Source: Betaproteobacteria bacterium
GTDB lineage: Bacteria; Pseudomonadota; Gammaproteobacteria; Burkholderiales; Burkholderiaceae_E
Length of the DNA: 8,238 bases
Assembly (NCBI GenBank): GCA_009925965.1
Contig: RFPW01000087.1
Span: 1 to 8,238, forward strand
Direction: 5' to 3'
Shown here: positions 1-5,855 of the stretch, one piece after another
Numbering within the stretch: the first letter of the stretch is position 1
Layout: every line of letters starts with the position of its first letter
The notes under the pieces: model-generated
What the model was told of the DNA's origin: nothing
Database searches by the model: none
Seen by the model: only the letters and a program-made list of their open reading frames with translations
Translations under genes and position numbers: made by a program

Positions 1-819
1 CGTTTGCTTGACGGCCGTCGGGCCGCCCGCGCCACCTGCGTAGTAGGTATACCAGTTGACCTGAAGGCCCGCATCGGCTGAGGCTTTGAGGAGTAGCGCG
101 AAGTCGCTGCCCCAGTTGCCAGTGATCACTGTATCTGCGCCCGATGCCTTGATTTTGGCGATATAGGGCGAGAAGTCGGTGACTTTGGCGAGTGGATGCA
201 GTTCATCGCCCACGATTTGAATGTCAGGACGTTTTGCGCCAAGCATTTCCCGCGCTGCTTTTCGCACCGACTGCCCAAATGCGTAGTCCTGACCGATGAT
301 GTAAACCTTCTTGATGTCGGACTTGCCCTTCATGAAGTTGGTCAGCGCGGCCATCTTGATATCGGAGTTGGCGTCCCACCGGTAATGCCAGTAGCTGCAC
401 TTCTCGTTGGTCAGCGAGGGGTCGACTGCAGCGTAATTAAAGTACAGAACCTCTTTGCCCGGATTGCGTTCGTTATATTTGCTGACAAAATCCGAAATCG
501 CGATCGCTGCGCCAGAACCGTTTCCTTGCGTGATGAAACGGATGCCTGCGTCGATGGCTTTTTGCACCTGCACCAGACTTTCCTGGGGGGTACCTTTGTT
601 GTCAAACCCGACGGCTTCAAGTTTCTGGCCACCCAGAACCCCACCCTTGGCGTTGATGGTTTCGACTGAGAACTGCAGTTGCTTGAGGCCGTGCTCTCCA
701 ACGGCTGCCTGCAGACCCGACAGGGGATCCACGTAGGCAATTTTGACCTGAGCTTGCGCGCTGAATGTAGCGGCTACCATCGCCGCGCCGATTGCAACGC
801 TGCGTACGAAATGCTTCAT
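1..819 (-). CDS. ABC transporter periplasmic substrate-binding protein, branched-chain amino acid/amide type (LivK-like), 3' end cut by window
   Basis: The reading frame is open from the ATG at 819 down to base 1, giving 273 codons with no stop, so the C-terminus (probably about 100-130 residues) lies outside the window. Residues 1-23 form a Sec signal peptide: basic MKHFVR, a hydrophobic core, and AQA|Q as the likely cleavage site. The mature protein begins VKIAYVDPLSG and continues with INAKGGVLGG, the usual N-terminus of type I periplasmic binding proteins of the LivK/AmiC class. Later segments KKVYIIGQDYAFGQ and SGADTVITGNWGSDF are also typical of this family. It should bind a solute in the periplasm and deliver it to a Liv-type permease and ATPases, none of which is visible here. 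A good Shine-Dalgarno GGAG (826-829) sits 6 bases before the ATG. The gene lies 179 bases downstream of the dehydrogenase operon on the same strand, which suggests, without proving, that it imports that operon's substrate. The ligand cannot be told from sequence. Confidence 0.93.
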   Translation of the reverse strand, partial: MKHFVRSVAIGAAMVAATFSAQAQVKIAYVDPLSGLQAAVGEHGLKQLQFSVETINAKGGVLGGQKLEAVGFDNKGTPQESLVQVQKAIDAGIRFITQGNGSGAAIAISDFVSKYNERNPGKEVLYFNYAAVDPSLTNEKCSYWHYRWDANSDIKMAALTNFMKGKSDIKKVYIIGQDYAFGQSVRKAAREMLGAKRPDIQIVGDELHPLAKVTDFSPYIAKIKASGADTVITGNWGSDFALLLKASADAGLQVNWYTYYAGGAGGPTAVKQT

Positions 820-840
820 GAATGTCTCCGATGTTGAAAC

Positions 841-854
841 GCACCCAATGGTGC
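841..854 (-). repeat. Short inverted repeat in the leader of the substrate-binding protein gene
   Basis: GCACC (841-845) and GGTGC (850-854) are perfect complements around a 4-base loop. They lie about 11 bases upstream of the Shine-Dalgarno at 826-829 and would form a small hairpin in the transcript. There is no U-tract, so it is not an intrinsic terminator. It could affect translation or be chance. Confidence 0.3.
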
Positions 855-892
855 TGCGTGTGACGGTAAAAATCTAGCCACGCTCTCAAACC

Positions 893-921
893 ATCCTAGA
901 CTCAAAGGACAGTCCGATCAA
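893..921 (-). promoter_or_regulatory. Candidate sigma70 promoter for the substrate-binding protein gene
   Basis: On the minus strand TTGATC (916-921, 4 of 6 matches to TTGACA) is followed after exactly 17 bases by TAGGAT (893-898, 4 of 6 matches to TATAAT). Transcription would begin near 886 and give a leader of roughly 65 bases before the ATG at 819. The rest of the 820-998 gap holds a small hairpin at 841-854 and no gene or clear terminator. The match is by eye and may be chance. Confidence 0.35.
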
Positions 922-984
922 GCTTCAGGGCGTGATCTGGACCTCAGGAATTCCCCAGTGTAAGGAACAGTTCTAGCGCAAAAA

Positions 985-1010
985 TCTCGCCAAACAATCT
1001 AGCCAAACAA
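985..1010 (-). repeat. Imperfect 13-base tandem duplication across the stop codon of the SAF-domain dehydrogenase
   Basis: On the plus strand 985-997 reads TCTCGCCAAACAA and 998-1010 reads TCTAGCCAAACAA, identical at 12 of 13 positions and directly adjacent. On the coding strand the first copy encodes the final Leu-Phe-Gly and the TAG stop. The second copy has GAG where the first has TAG. It probably arose by slippage. Confidence 0.6.
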
Positions 1011-2336
1011 GGCTTCCATTTCGCGGCGAATGGCATAGGCCCGGGTCGTGGTGTCCATTGCGACATCATCCCAGCAAAGACTCTGGCCTTTTTTGACCGG
1101 GCGAACGACTTTGATCTGGTGCGCCAGGCCTAGCGGCAGTCCGCCCATCGCGCGCGACGTCTTTGCAGGCAACAACTTGCCCCAGACGGTGTAACCGCCC
1201 TCGCCATCGAGGAACTCGCCCACCTGCAGGTCACGTTTGGCGGTGGCTACGACATCGGCGTTCCAGCCCGAGGCAACCCCTGTGGGCTCGCGCCTGAGCA
1301 TGACGGAGGCGACCGACTGCCCGACCTCAAGCCCAATCAGGTGCCAGCGCTTATAAAGGGTGAAGTACCGGCCGCTCGGATCGGTGTGGGCGTTGTACTC
1401 CTCGAAACAATTGCGCACATAGTCGGTTTCACCTTCAACGGTGACCCAAACGCCCATCCGAATGTCGTATGGAATTTTGCGACCATCGGCTTCGAGAGAA
1501 GAAATGACCTCGACCATGCCCTTGCGCTCGAGCACGCCGCCTTCTTCGCGCGGACGCGTCACAAACGGTATGTCTTCGACGCTGGCCGGCGGATATAGCA
1601 GGCCGTTACTGGGAACTGTCAGTCCGGTCGCATTGGCAACCGCAGTGCTTTCGATCGATGGTTTGGATCCATCCAGAAAGCTGTTGAACATCTTGGGGTT
1701 CAGTCCGCCGCGCTCTGCCTGTTCGGGTGTCAGGCCGTAATTACCCCAGACGGTGTCCGGGGTCGACTCGGAAAAATGTGGCAACCATTTATGACCGCGC
1801 CCCGCCGCAACGACCGGGAAGCCGCAGGTTCTGGCCCAATCCACTAAATCGCATATCAAGGCGGGCTGGTCACCAAAGGCGAGCGAGTAAAGAACCCCCG
1901 ATTCGGCCGCTCGACGCGCCAGTAGCGGGCCGCAGAAGGCGTCTGCTTCGACGGTTACATTGACGACATGTTTGCCGTGCTCGAAGGCCAGCAGGCAGTG
2001 GTCGACCGCATGGACTGGCGACCCTGTGCATTCAACAATGACGTCAATGGCTGGGTGCTGAACGAGCGCGCGCCAGTCATCTCCAATGTGGGTTGAACCG
2101 TCCCGGATTGCTTCTTCGAGTGATCGCGCCTCGGTACGTTGTGCCTCCCAACCCACGCGTGTGAGATTCGCTCGCGCTGCAGCGGGTGCCAGATCTGCGA
2201 TGCCGACCAGGTGGATTCCAGGGGTTCGCGGGATCTGCGCAAGATACATCGAACCGAATTTTCCGGCACCGATCAGCCCCACCCGAATCGGTTTATTTTG
2301 AGCCGCGCGCTGCAGGAGTTGGGTATGAAGACTCAT
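999..2336 (-). CDS. Homoserine-dehydrogenase-like NAD(P)-dependent oxidoreductase with C-terminal SAF domain
   Basis: The protein has 445 residues. Residues 17-31 carry a Rossmann fold start (IRVGLIGAGKFGSMY, with glycines at 23, 25 and 28), followed by an acidic end of the second strand (IADL) and the VIVECTG segment around 99-105, as in homoserine-dehydrogenase and Gfo/Idh-like NAD-binding domains. The middle region contains AGRGHKWLPHF at about 178-188. The last 90 or so residues (VVATAKRDLQVGEFLDGEGG to the end) look like a SAF domain, the small sugar-acid-binding fold of sialic acid synthase, FlgA/CpaB and altronate dehydratase. Such proteins are often misannotated as homoserine dehydrogenase or FlgA; their substrates are mostly unknown, and oxidation of a hydroxy acid or sugar acid is a guess. 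I chose the ATG at 2336, two bases after the stop of the dioxygenase gene; an upstream start at 2438 would overlap that gene by 100 bases with an atypical Arg-rich N-terminus. The Shine-Dalgarno is weak, so translational coupling is likely. Confidence 0.88.
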   Translation of the reverse strand: MSLHTQLLQRAAQNKPIRVGLIGAGKFGSMYLAQIPRTPGIHLVGIADLAPAAARANLTRVGWEAQRTEARSLEEAIRDGSTHIGDDWRALVQHPAIDVIVECTGSPVHAVDHCLLAFEHGKHVVNVTVEADAFCGPLLARRAAESGVLYSLAFGDQPALICDLVDWARTCGFPVVAAGRGHKWLPHFSESTPDTVWGNYGLTPEQAERGGLNPKMFNSFLDGSKPSIESTAVANATGLTVPSNGLLYPPASVEDIPFVTRPREEGGVLERKGMVEVISSLEADGRKIPYDIRMGVWVTVEGETDYVRNCFEEYNAHTDPSGRYFTLYKRWHLIGLEVGQSVASVMLRREPTGVASGWNADVVATAKRDLQVGEFLDGEGGYTVWGKLLPAKTSRAMGGLPLGLAHQIKVVRPVKKGQSLCWDDVAMDTTTRAYAIRREMEALFG

Positions 2337-2338
2337 GG

Positions 2339-3211
2339 TTAAGCGGTCACACCGATTTCGTCGAGAGAGGTTTCGAGAGCGCTTTCGGGCATCCCGTCTT
2401 TCCAGGGTAGATCCACTGGATAGGACCGGGTCAGACAATCATCAGGCAGACATTCGATCGGGGTGAAGTCACGATGCGCGATGTACTCGGGCCGCTTGTA
2501 GCGCCGAATATGATTGCTGACCGCACAAAGGCTGAGATAGACCGCGACCCGATTGAACGGGCTCAGGTTGCTGCCCGACGCATGGACCAGACAGGAATGA
2601 AAAAGGATCATCGATCCAGCTGGCCCTTTGGGGCTGACGATGCCGCCGTGTTTGCCCCCGGCACGTTCGACCAGTTGGCTGATCAGCGGGTGATCGACAA
2701 CCCATAGCGGATAGCTGGTTGTACTCAGGTCGTGGCTCGCCTCGACCACACCCTTTTTGTGGCTGCCGGGGATGAACATCAGCGGTCCGTTATGTTCCGT
2801 CACATCATCCAGGAAGATGGCAACGTTCATGGCGCGCTCGGTTGGCATCAAATCATCATTGAGCCAGGTCCCATAGTCCTGGTGCCATTGCCATACATCG
2901 CCCTCAAAGGCCATCTTCCCGTTGATCTTGAACTGGTGCATGTAGAGTGCTTCGCCCAGCAGATCTTCGACTGGTTTCACCATCCGCGGATGACGCGCGA
3001 GTCGTGCGAACGGCTCGCTGTAGAGATGCGCCGCAAAATTGGTGCGCACCGCATCCTTGCCTTTCTCGCGGACGTTGTAAGCCTCACGACGTGCGTAGAG
3101 CTCAGGGACGGCTTCTGTCAACACACGGGTTTCTTCCGTGCTGAACTGACCGGGGAAAAACAAGTAACCCTCGCGGTCAAATTGTTCGAGTTGTGGTTTG
3201 GTCAGATGCAT
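2339..3211 (-). CDS. Phytanoyl-CoA dioxygenase (PhyH) family Fe(II)/2-oxoglutarate-dependent hydroxylase, EctD-like
   Basis: This 290-residue protein is a non-haem iron dioxygenase, expected to hydroxylate a small molecule using O2 and 2-oxoglutarate and releasing succinate and CO2. The iron-binding facial triad is visible as H110-x-D112 (in WQWHQDYGTW) and a distal H210 (in LVHASGSN). R221 in SPFNRVAVY is the likely 2-oxoglutarate carboxylate anchor. Segment 107-123 aligns in register with the signature of ectoine 5-hydroxylase (F-x-W-H-S-D-F-E-T-W-H-x-E-D-G-M-P), keeping W, H, D, T, W, D, M and P but changing E to G114, H to L117 and G to L121. The following NGPLMFIPGSHKKG (141-154) is also EctD/PhyH-like. 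Length suits EctD (about 300), but no ectABC or ectoine-degradation genes accompany it, so the substrate is probably something else, perhaps a cyclic imino or amino acid. A strong Shine-Dalgarno fixes the ATG. The gene lies 29 bases after nnrU and 2 bases before the SAF dehydrogenase. Confidence 0.92.
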   Translation of the reverse strand: MHLTKPQLEQFDREGYLFFPGQFSTEETRVLTEAVPELYARREAYNVREKGKDAVRTNFAAHLYSEPFARLARHPRMVKPVEDLLGEALYMHQFKINGKMAFEGDVWQWHQDYGTWLNDDLMPTERAMNVAIFLDDVTEHNGPLMFIPGSHKKGVVEASHDLSTTSYPLWVVDHPLISQLVERAGGKHGGIVSPKGPAGSMILFHSCLVHASGSNLSPFNRVAVYLSLCAVSNHIRRYKRPEYIAHRDFTPIECLPDDCLTRSYPVDLPWKDGMPESALETSLDEIGVTA

Positions 3212-3218
3212 GAGGTGG

Positions 3219-3225
3219 CTCCTCC
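3219..3225 (-). promoter_or_regulatory. Strong ribosome binding site of the PhyH dioxygenase gene
   Basis: GGAGGAG on the minus strand sits 7 bases before the ATG at 3211, inside the 29-base gap after the NnrU gene. It is the strongest Shine-Dalgarno in the operon and suggests the dioxygenase is translated independently of its neighbour and perhaps more heavily. Confidence 0.75.
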
Positions 3226-3240
3226 AACGATCTAGATAAA

Positions 3241-3873
3241 TTACGAACCCATCGCCCCGATCTTGCTGATCGTGCCAAGGGGGCTAACGCCAAACAGTTT
3301 GAGATGCAGGTAGGTCAGGAACCCAAGCCAGAGTCCGGCGCCAACCACGATCGTGATGACCGTCGCCTTGAGAGTCGCGGGCTTCGCTTCAACCAACTTG
3401 GGTTCGACTGTTACGGCTTGTGCGGCCCGATCACGCTGGCGGGCAGCCCGGAAGTCCAGCACCGCCCAACCTAAAAAGCTACCGAACAACACGACGTCGG
3501 CCGCCATGCCGTTGGCAATCAAGTGTGCGACCGACCAGACCTTGACACTGACGACCATTGGGTGATGCAGGCGTTGTTTGATGTGGTTGCGGGGGACGTA
3601 AGTGGCGACCAGGAAAATCATCGCAAACAGCATCAGCAAAACGGCGAGATGTCGTGTCGCCACGGGCGGGATCCACAGCACCTGTGGCGTTAATCGAGCG
3701 AGCCCGTAGCCGTGGATGATGAGCACAAAACCCACTAGCGAAGCGATGGATACCAGACCCTTGAACTTCTTCTCGCCGAGGTTTGAGAGCATCCCGGCGC
3801 GCCACTCTGGCGCGAAAACGCGAAGGGAGTGAACGCCCAGAAACAGCACCAGGCCGAGCAGGAGTTCAATCAC
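3241..3873 (-). CDS. NnrU family integral membrane protein
   Basis: The 210-residue protein is largely hydrophobic, with probable membrane helices near residues 1-18, 39-58, 74-92, 110-140 and 168-190. It carries the family hallmark HPMVVSVKVWSVAHLIANG at 104-122 (compare RHPM..W..AHLLANGD in NnrU), which includes conserved histidines that could bind haem or metal. NnrU was named from nitrite/nitric oxide reduction clusters and is related to the plant and cyanobacterial carotenoid isomerase Z-ISO, a haem protein. No nitrogen-oxide reductase gene is seen here, so a redox or isomerase role in the local pathway is possible but unproven. The GTG start at 3873 overlaps the end of the short-chain dehydrogenase gene by 8 bases and has a good ribosome binding site at 3880-3886. 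The stretch from about 141 to 168 is polar and probably a cytoplasmic or periplasmic loop. Confidence 0.88.
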   Translation of the reverse strand: MIELLLGLVLFLGVHSLRVFAPEWRAGMLSNLGEKKFKGLVSIASLVGFVLIIHGYGLARLTPQVLWIPPVATRHLAVLLMLFAMIFLVATYVPRNHIKQRLHHPMVVSVKVWSVAHLIANGMAADVVLFGSFLGWAVLDFRAARQRDRAAQAVTVEPKLVEAKPATLKATVITIVVGAGLWLGFLTYLHLKLFGVSPLGTISKIGAMGS

Positions 3874-4801
3874 CGTGAACCCCCTTGGCTAGCTCAGCGC
3901 GCAACTGTGCACCGATATCGGGTCGATCCATAAAGGCGTCGGTCGGCGCATGAGGGGCCAGAATGTCGTTCATCCGGGTGCGCACCGATTGGAGGGCCTG
4001 AGGGTGGCTGTAGATATAAAAGCGATTGTCTTGCAGCGCATCGAAGACCTGCGCCACGACTTCGGCGGCGCTGACTTTGCCCCGCGCAACGGCCTTTTGA
4101 CCCATTGCCCGACTGATGATCTGACTCTGGGTCAATGTGGTGTTGGTGAGGTGACTCGGCCGGTTGCGGTCACTCTGACTGATTCCGGTGGGTACGAAAA
4201 AGGGGCACAGGACCGCGCAATGAACCTGGTCGGTGACCAGCGCAAGATCTTGATGCAGCGTCTCGGTGAGGGTCACCACCGCATGTTTGCTGACGTTATA
4301 GATGCCGGAATTCGGCATGCTGACCAGGCCCGCCATCGAGGCCGTATTCACCAGGTGCCCACGCCAGGCGGAATCCTTGCGCGCAGCGTCAAGCATCAGG
4401 GGCGTGAAACTGCGGATGCCATGCACGACGCCCATCAGGTTGACCCCGAGGACCCATTGCCAGTCTGCCAGGGAGTTCTCCCAGACGAGCCCGCCGGATG
4501 CAACACCGGCATTGTTGAAAACGATCTGTGGCACGCCATAGGCCCGCAATGTCGCATCGGCGAGTGCGTCGACTGATTCGGCATTTGCAACATCGGTGAC
4601 GACGGCAAGGACGTCTCCCCCCTGTGCCTTGAGTTCCGCTGCCGCAGCCTGCAGTGGGGCCTCCTGGACATCGGCCATGACGACGCGCATCCCGTGCTTG
4701 AGCGCGAGCCGGGCGGCCTCGAGCCCAAATCCGGAGGCGGCGCCGGTGAGAACGGCGATCCCGCCGGCGTAGGGGTGCGAACTCGAATTTGCGGTCGTCA
4801 C
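3866..4801 (-). CDS. Short-chain dehydrogenase/reductase (SDR) family oxidoreductase
   Basis: With the GTG start at 4801 the protein has 311 residues and shows all classical SDR motifs: the cofactor loop TGAASGFG (19-26), D44 at the end of the second strand (VVMAD; an acidic residue here usually favours NAD over NADP), NNAG (96-99), and the catalytic tetrad N121, S155, Y168 and K172 (NTASMAG, YNVSK). About 50-60 extra C-terminal residues compared with a 250-residue FabG-type enzyme are typical of larger classical SDRs. It should interconvert an alcohol and a ketone on a small substrate in the cytoplasm. The frame stays open to another GTG at 4852, but that start lacks a Shine-Dalgarno and would overlap the previous gene by 41 bases. 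The GTG at 4801 lies 10 bases after that gene's stop with GAGG at the right distance. The 3' end overlaps nnrU by 8 bases. The substrate is unknown. Confidence 0.92.
   Translation of the reverse strand: MTTANSSSHPYAGGIAVLTGAASGFGLEAARLALKHGMRVVMADVQEAPLQAAAAELKAQGGDVLAVVTDVANAESVDALADATLRAYGVPQIVFNNAGVASGGLVWENSLADWQWVLGVNLMGVVHGIRSFTPLMLDAARKDSAWRGHLVNTASMAGLVSMPNSGIYNVSKHAVVTLTETLHQDLALVTDQVHCAVLCPFFVPTGISQSDRNRPSHLTNTTLTQSQIISRAMGQKAVARGKVSAAEVVAQVFDALQDNRFYIYSHPQALQSVRTRMNDILAPHAPTDAFMDRPDIGAQLRAELAKGVHGD
3880..3886 (-). promoter_or_regulatory. Ribosome binding site fixing the GTG start of the NnrU gene
   Basis: AAGGGGG lies 6 bases upstream of the GTG at 3873, within the coding sequence of the preceding dehydrogenase. 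It supports GTG rather than any later start and implies coupling through the 8-base gene overlap. Confidence 0.65.
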
Positions 4802-4809
4802 AGTGTTGG

Positions 4810-4813
4810 CCTC
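4810..4813 (-). promoter_or_regulatory. Ribosome binding site favouring the GTG at 4801 as start of the SDR gene
   Basis: GAGG is formed partly by the TGA stop of the upstream reductase gene (4812-4814) and sits 8 bases before the GTG at 4801. The alternative GTG at 4852 is preceded by CTCTTGA, with no purine-rich motif. Confidence 0.5.
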
Positions 4814-5855
4814 AGATGAGTTTGACGAGTTGTTTGCCAAAATTGCGGCCACTCAAGAGGCCAATAAAGGCCTCGGGCGCTTGGGCGATCCCATCGGCCA
4901 CAGTCTCGCGGTACTTGAGGCGTCCGGTGGCCACGCCTTCACCAAGTTCCTGCAGGGCCTGCGGCCAGACCTCCATATGCTCGCTGACAATGAAGCCCTC
5001 GATCCGCAGTCGCTCGGTCAGGATCAAGCGGGGGTTGGTCATCGGGATCGGTTCACCGTTGTACCCCGAAATCATTCCGCAAACCGCCACCCGGCCGAAT
5101 GCGTTCATGCGCGAGAGCACCGCGTCCATCACGCGCCCGCCAACGTTCTCGAACAGGCAATCGACCCCGTCAGGCGTCGCAGCCTTGAGCGCCCGATAGA
5201 GTCCGGCCGCATCCTCATGGGCCTTGTAATCAATACACGCGTCAAAACCAAGTTCGTTGACGACATAGGCACACTTGTCCGGGCCACCTGCGATACCGAC
5301 TGCGCGAGCTCCATGGTGCTTGGCGAGCTGGCCGACCGTACTGCCAACTGCGCCGCTGGCGGCCGTGACCACGACGGTCTGGCCAGGCTTGGGTTCGCAG
5401 ATTTTCAAAAGACCGTACCAGGCCGTAACACCAGGCATTCCGACCGTCCCAAGGTATGCCGCCAGCGGTACATGCTGGGTATCGACTTTCCGAACAGCCC
5501 CGGGTTGATTCGCATCGACCACGCTGAACTGTTGCCATCCACCCATGCCAACGACCGAATCGCCAACGGCGTACTTTGCATGGCGGGTTGCGACGATTTC
5601 ACCAACCGTTCCACCAATCATGACGGCATTGATCGCCTGCGGAGCGGCGTAGTTCTTGCCGTCATTCATACGACCGCGCATGTAGGGGTCAAGGCTGAGG
5701 TAATGATGGCGCACCAGAACCTGGCCCTCGCTGAGTTCTGGGATGGGCTCCTCGCGCAGCGCGAAATTGTCAGGGGTGACGGCGCCGGTTGGACGGCTGG
5801 CAAGAACGATCTGGGTATTCAGATGGGTTTTGGATTGGGTAGGCGAGAGGCTCAC
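4812..5855 (-). CDS. NADP-dependent medium-chain reductase, CurA/alkenal-one reductase type (zinc-independent)
   Basis: The 347-residue protein belongs to the leukotriene-B4 12-hydroxydehydrogenase/CurA branch of the medium-chain reductases, which reduce activated carbon-carbon double bonds of enones and enals with NADPH. Visible hallmarks are LSLDPYMRGRM (53-63), the turn GTVGMPGVTAWYGLL (136-150), the cofactor loop AASGAVGSTVGQLAK (165-179), and IAGGPDKC (188-195) with a lysine placed as in NADPH-binding members. The C-terminal FGKQLVKL ending is also typical. There are no structural or catalytic zinc cysteines. Length matches the family (about 335-350). The GTG start overlaps the TGA of the upstream deacylase gene by 4 bases (GTGA), with GGAG (5864-5867) 8 bases before it. 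In this operon it may reduce an unsaturated intermediate; it could equally be a detoxifying enal reductase. I am sure of the family and unsure of the substrate. Confidence 0.93.
   Translation of the reverse strand: MSLSPTQSKTHLNTQIVLASRPTGAVTPDNFALREEPIPELSEGQVLVRHHYLSLDPYMRGRMNDGKNYAAPQAINAVMIGGTVGEIVATRHAKYAVGDSVVGMGGWQQFSVVDANQPGAVRKVDTQHVPLAAYLGTVGMPGVTAWYGLLKICEPKPGQTVVVTAASGAVGSTVGQLAKHHGARAVGIAGGPDKCAYVVNELGFDACIDYKAHEDAAGLYRALKAATPDGVDCLFENVGGRVMDAVLSRMNAFGRVAVCGMISGYNGEPIPMTNPRLILTERLRIEGFIVSEHMEVWPQALQELGEGVATGRLKYRETVADGIAQAPEAFIGLLSGRNFGKQLVKLI

Noticed and set aside
821..830. AATGTCTCCG shared with 5859-5868
   Set aside because: Both copies are simply Shine-Dalgarno regions (CGGAGACATT on the coding strand); a 10-base match at ribosome sites does not show a functional repeat.
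947..954. GGAATTCC palindrome between the operon and the binding-protein gene
   Set aside because: It is an 8-base self-complementary word with no loop or U-tract, so neither a terminator nor a convincing operator.
2337..2438. Extended N-terminus of the SAF-domain dehydrogenase starting at 2438
   Set aside because: It would overlap the dioxygenase gene by 100 bases and add an Arg-rich segment not expected before a Rossmann fold; the ATG at 2336, directly after the upstream stop, is better.
3950..4576. Plus-strand open frame of 208 codons
   Set aside because: It is the mirror of the SDR gene and shows no plausible ribosome site or family motif.
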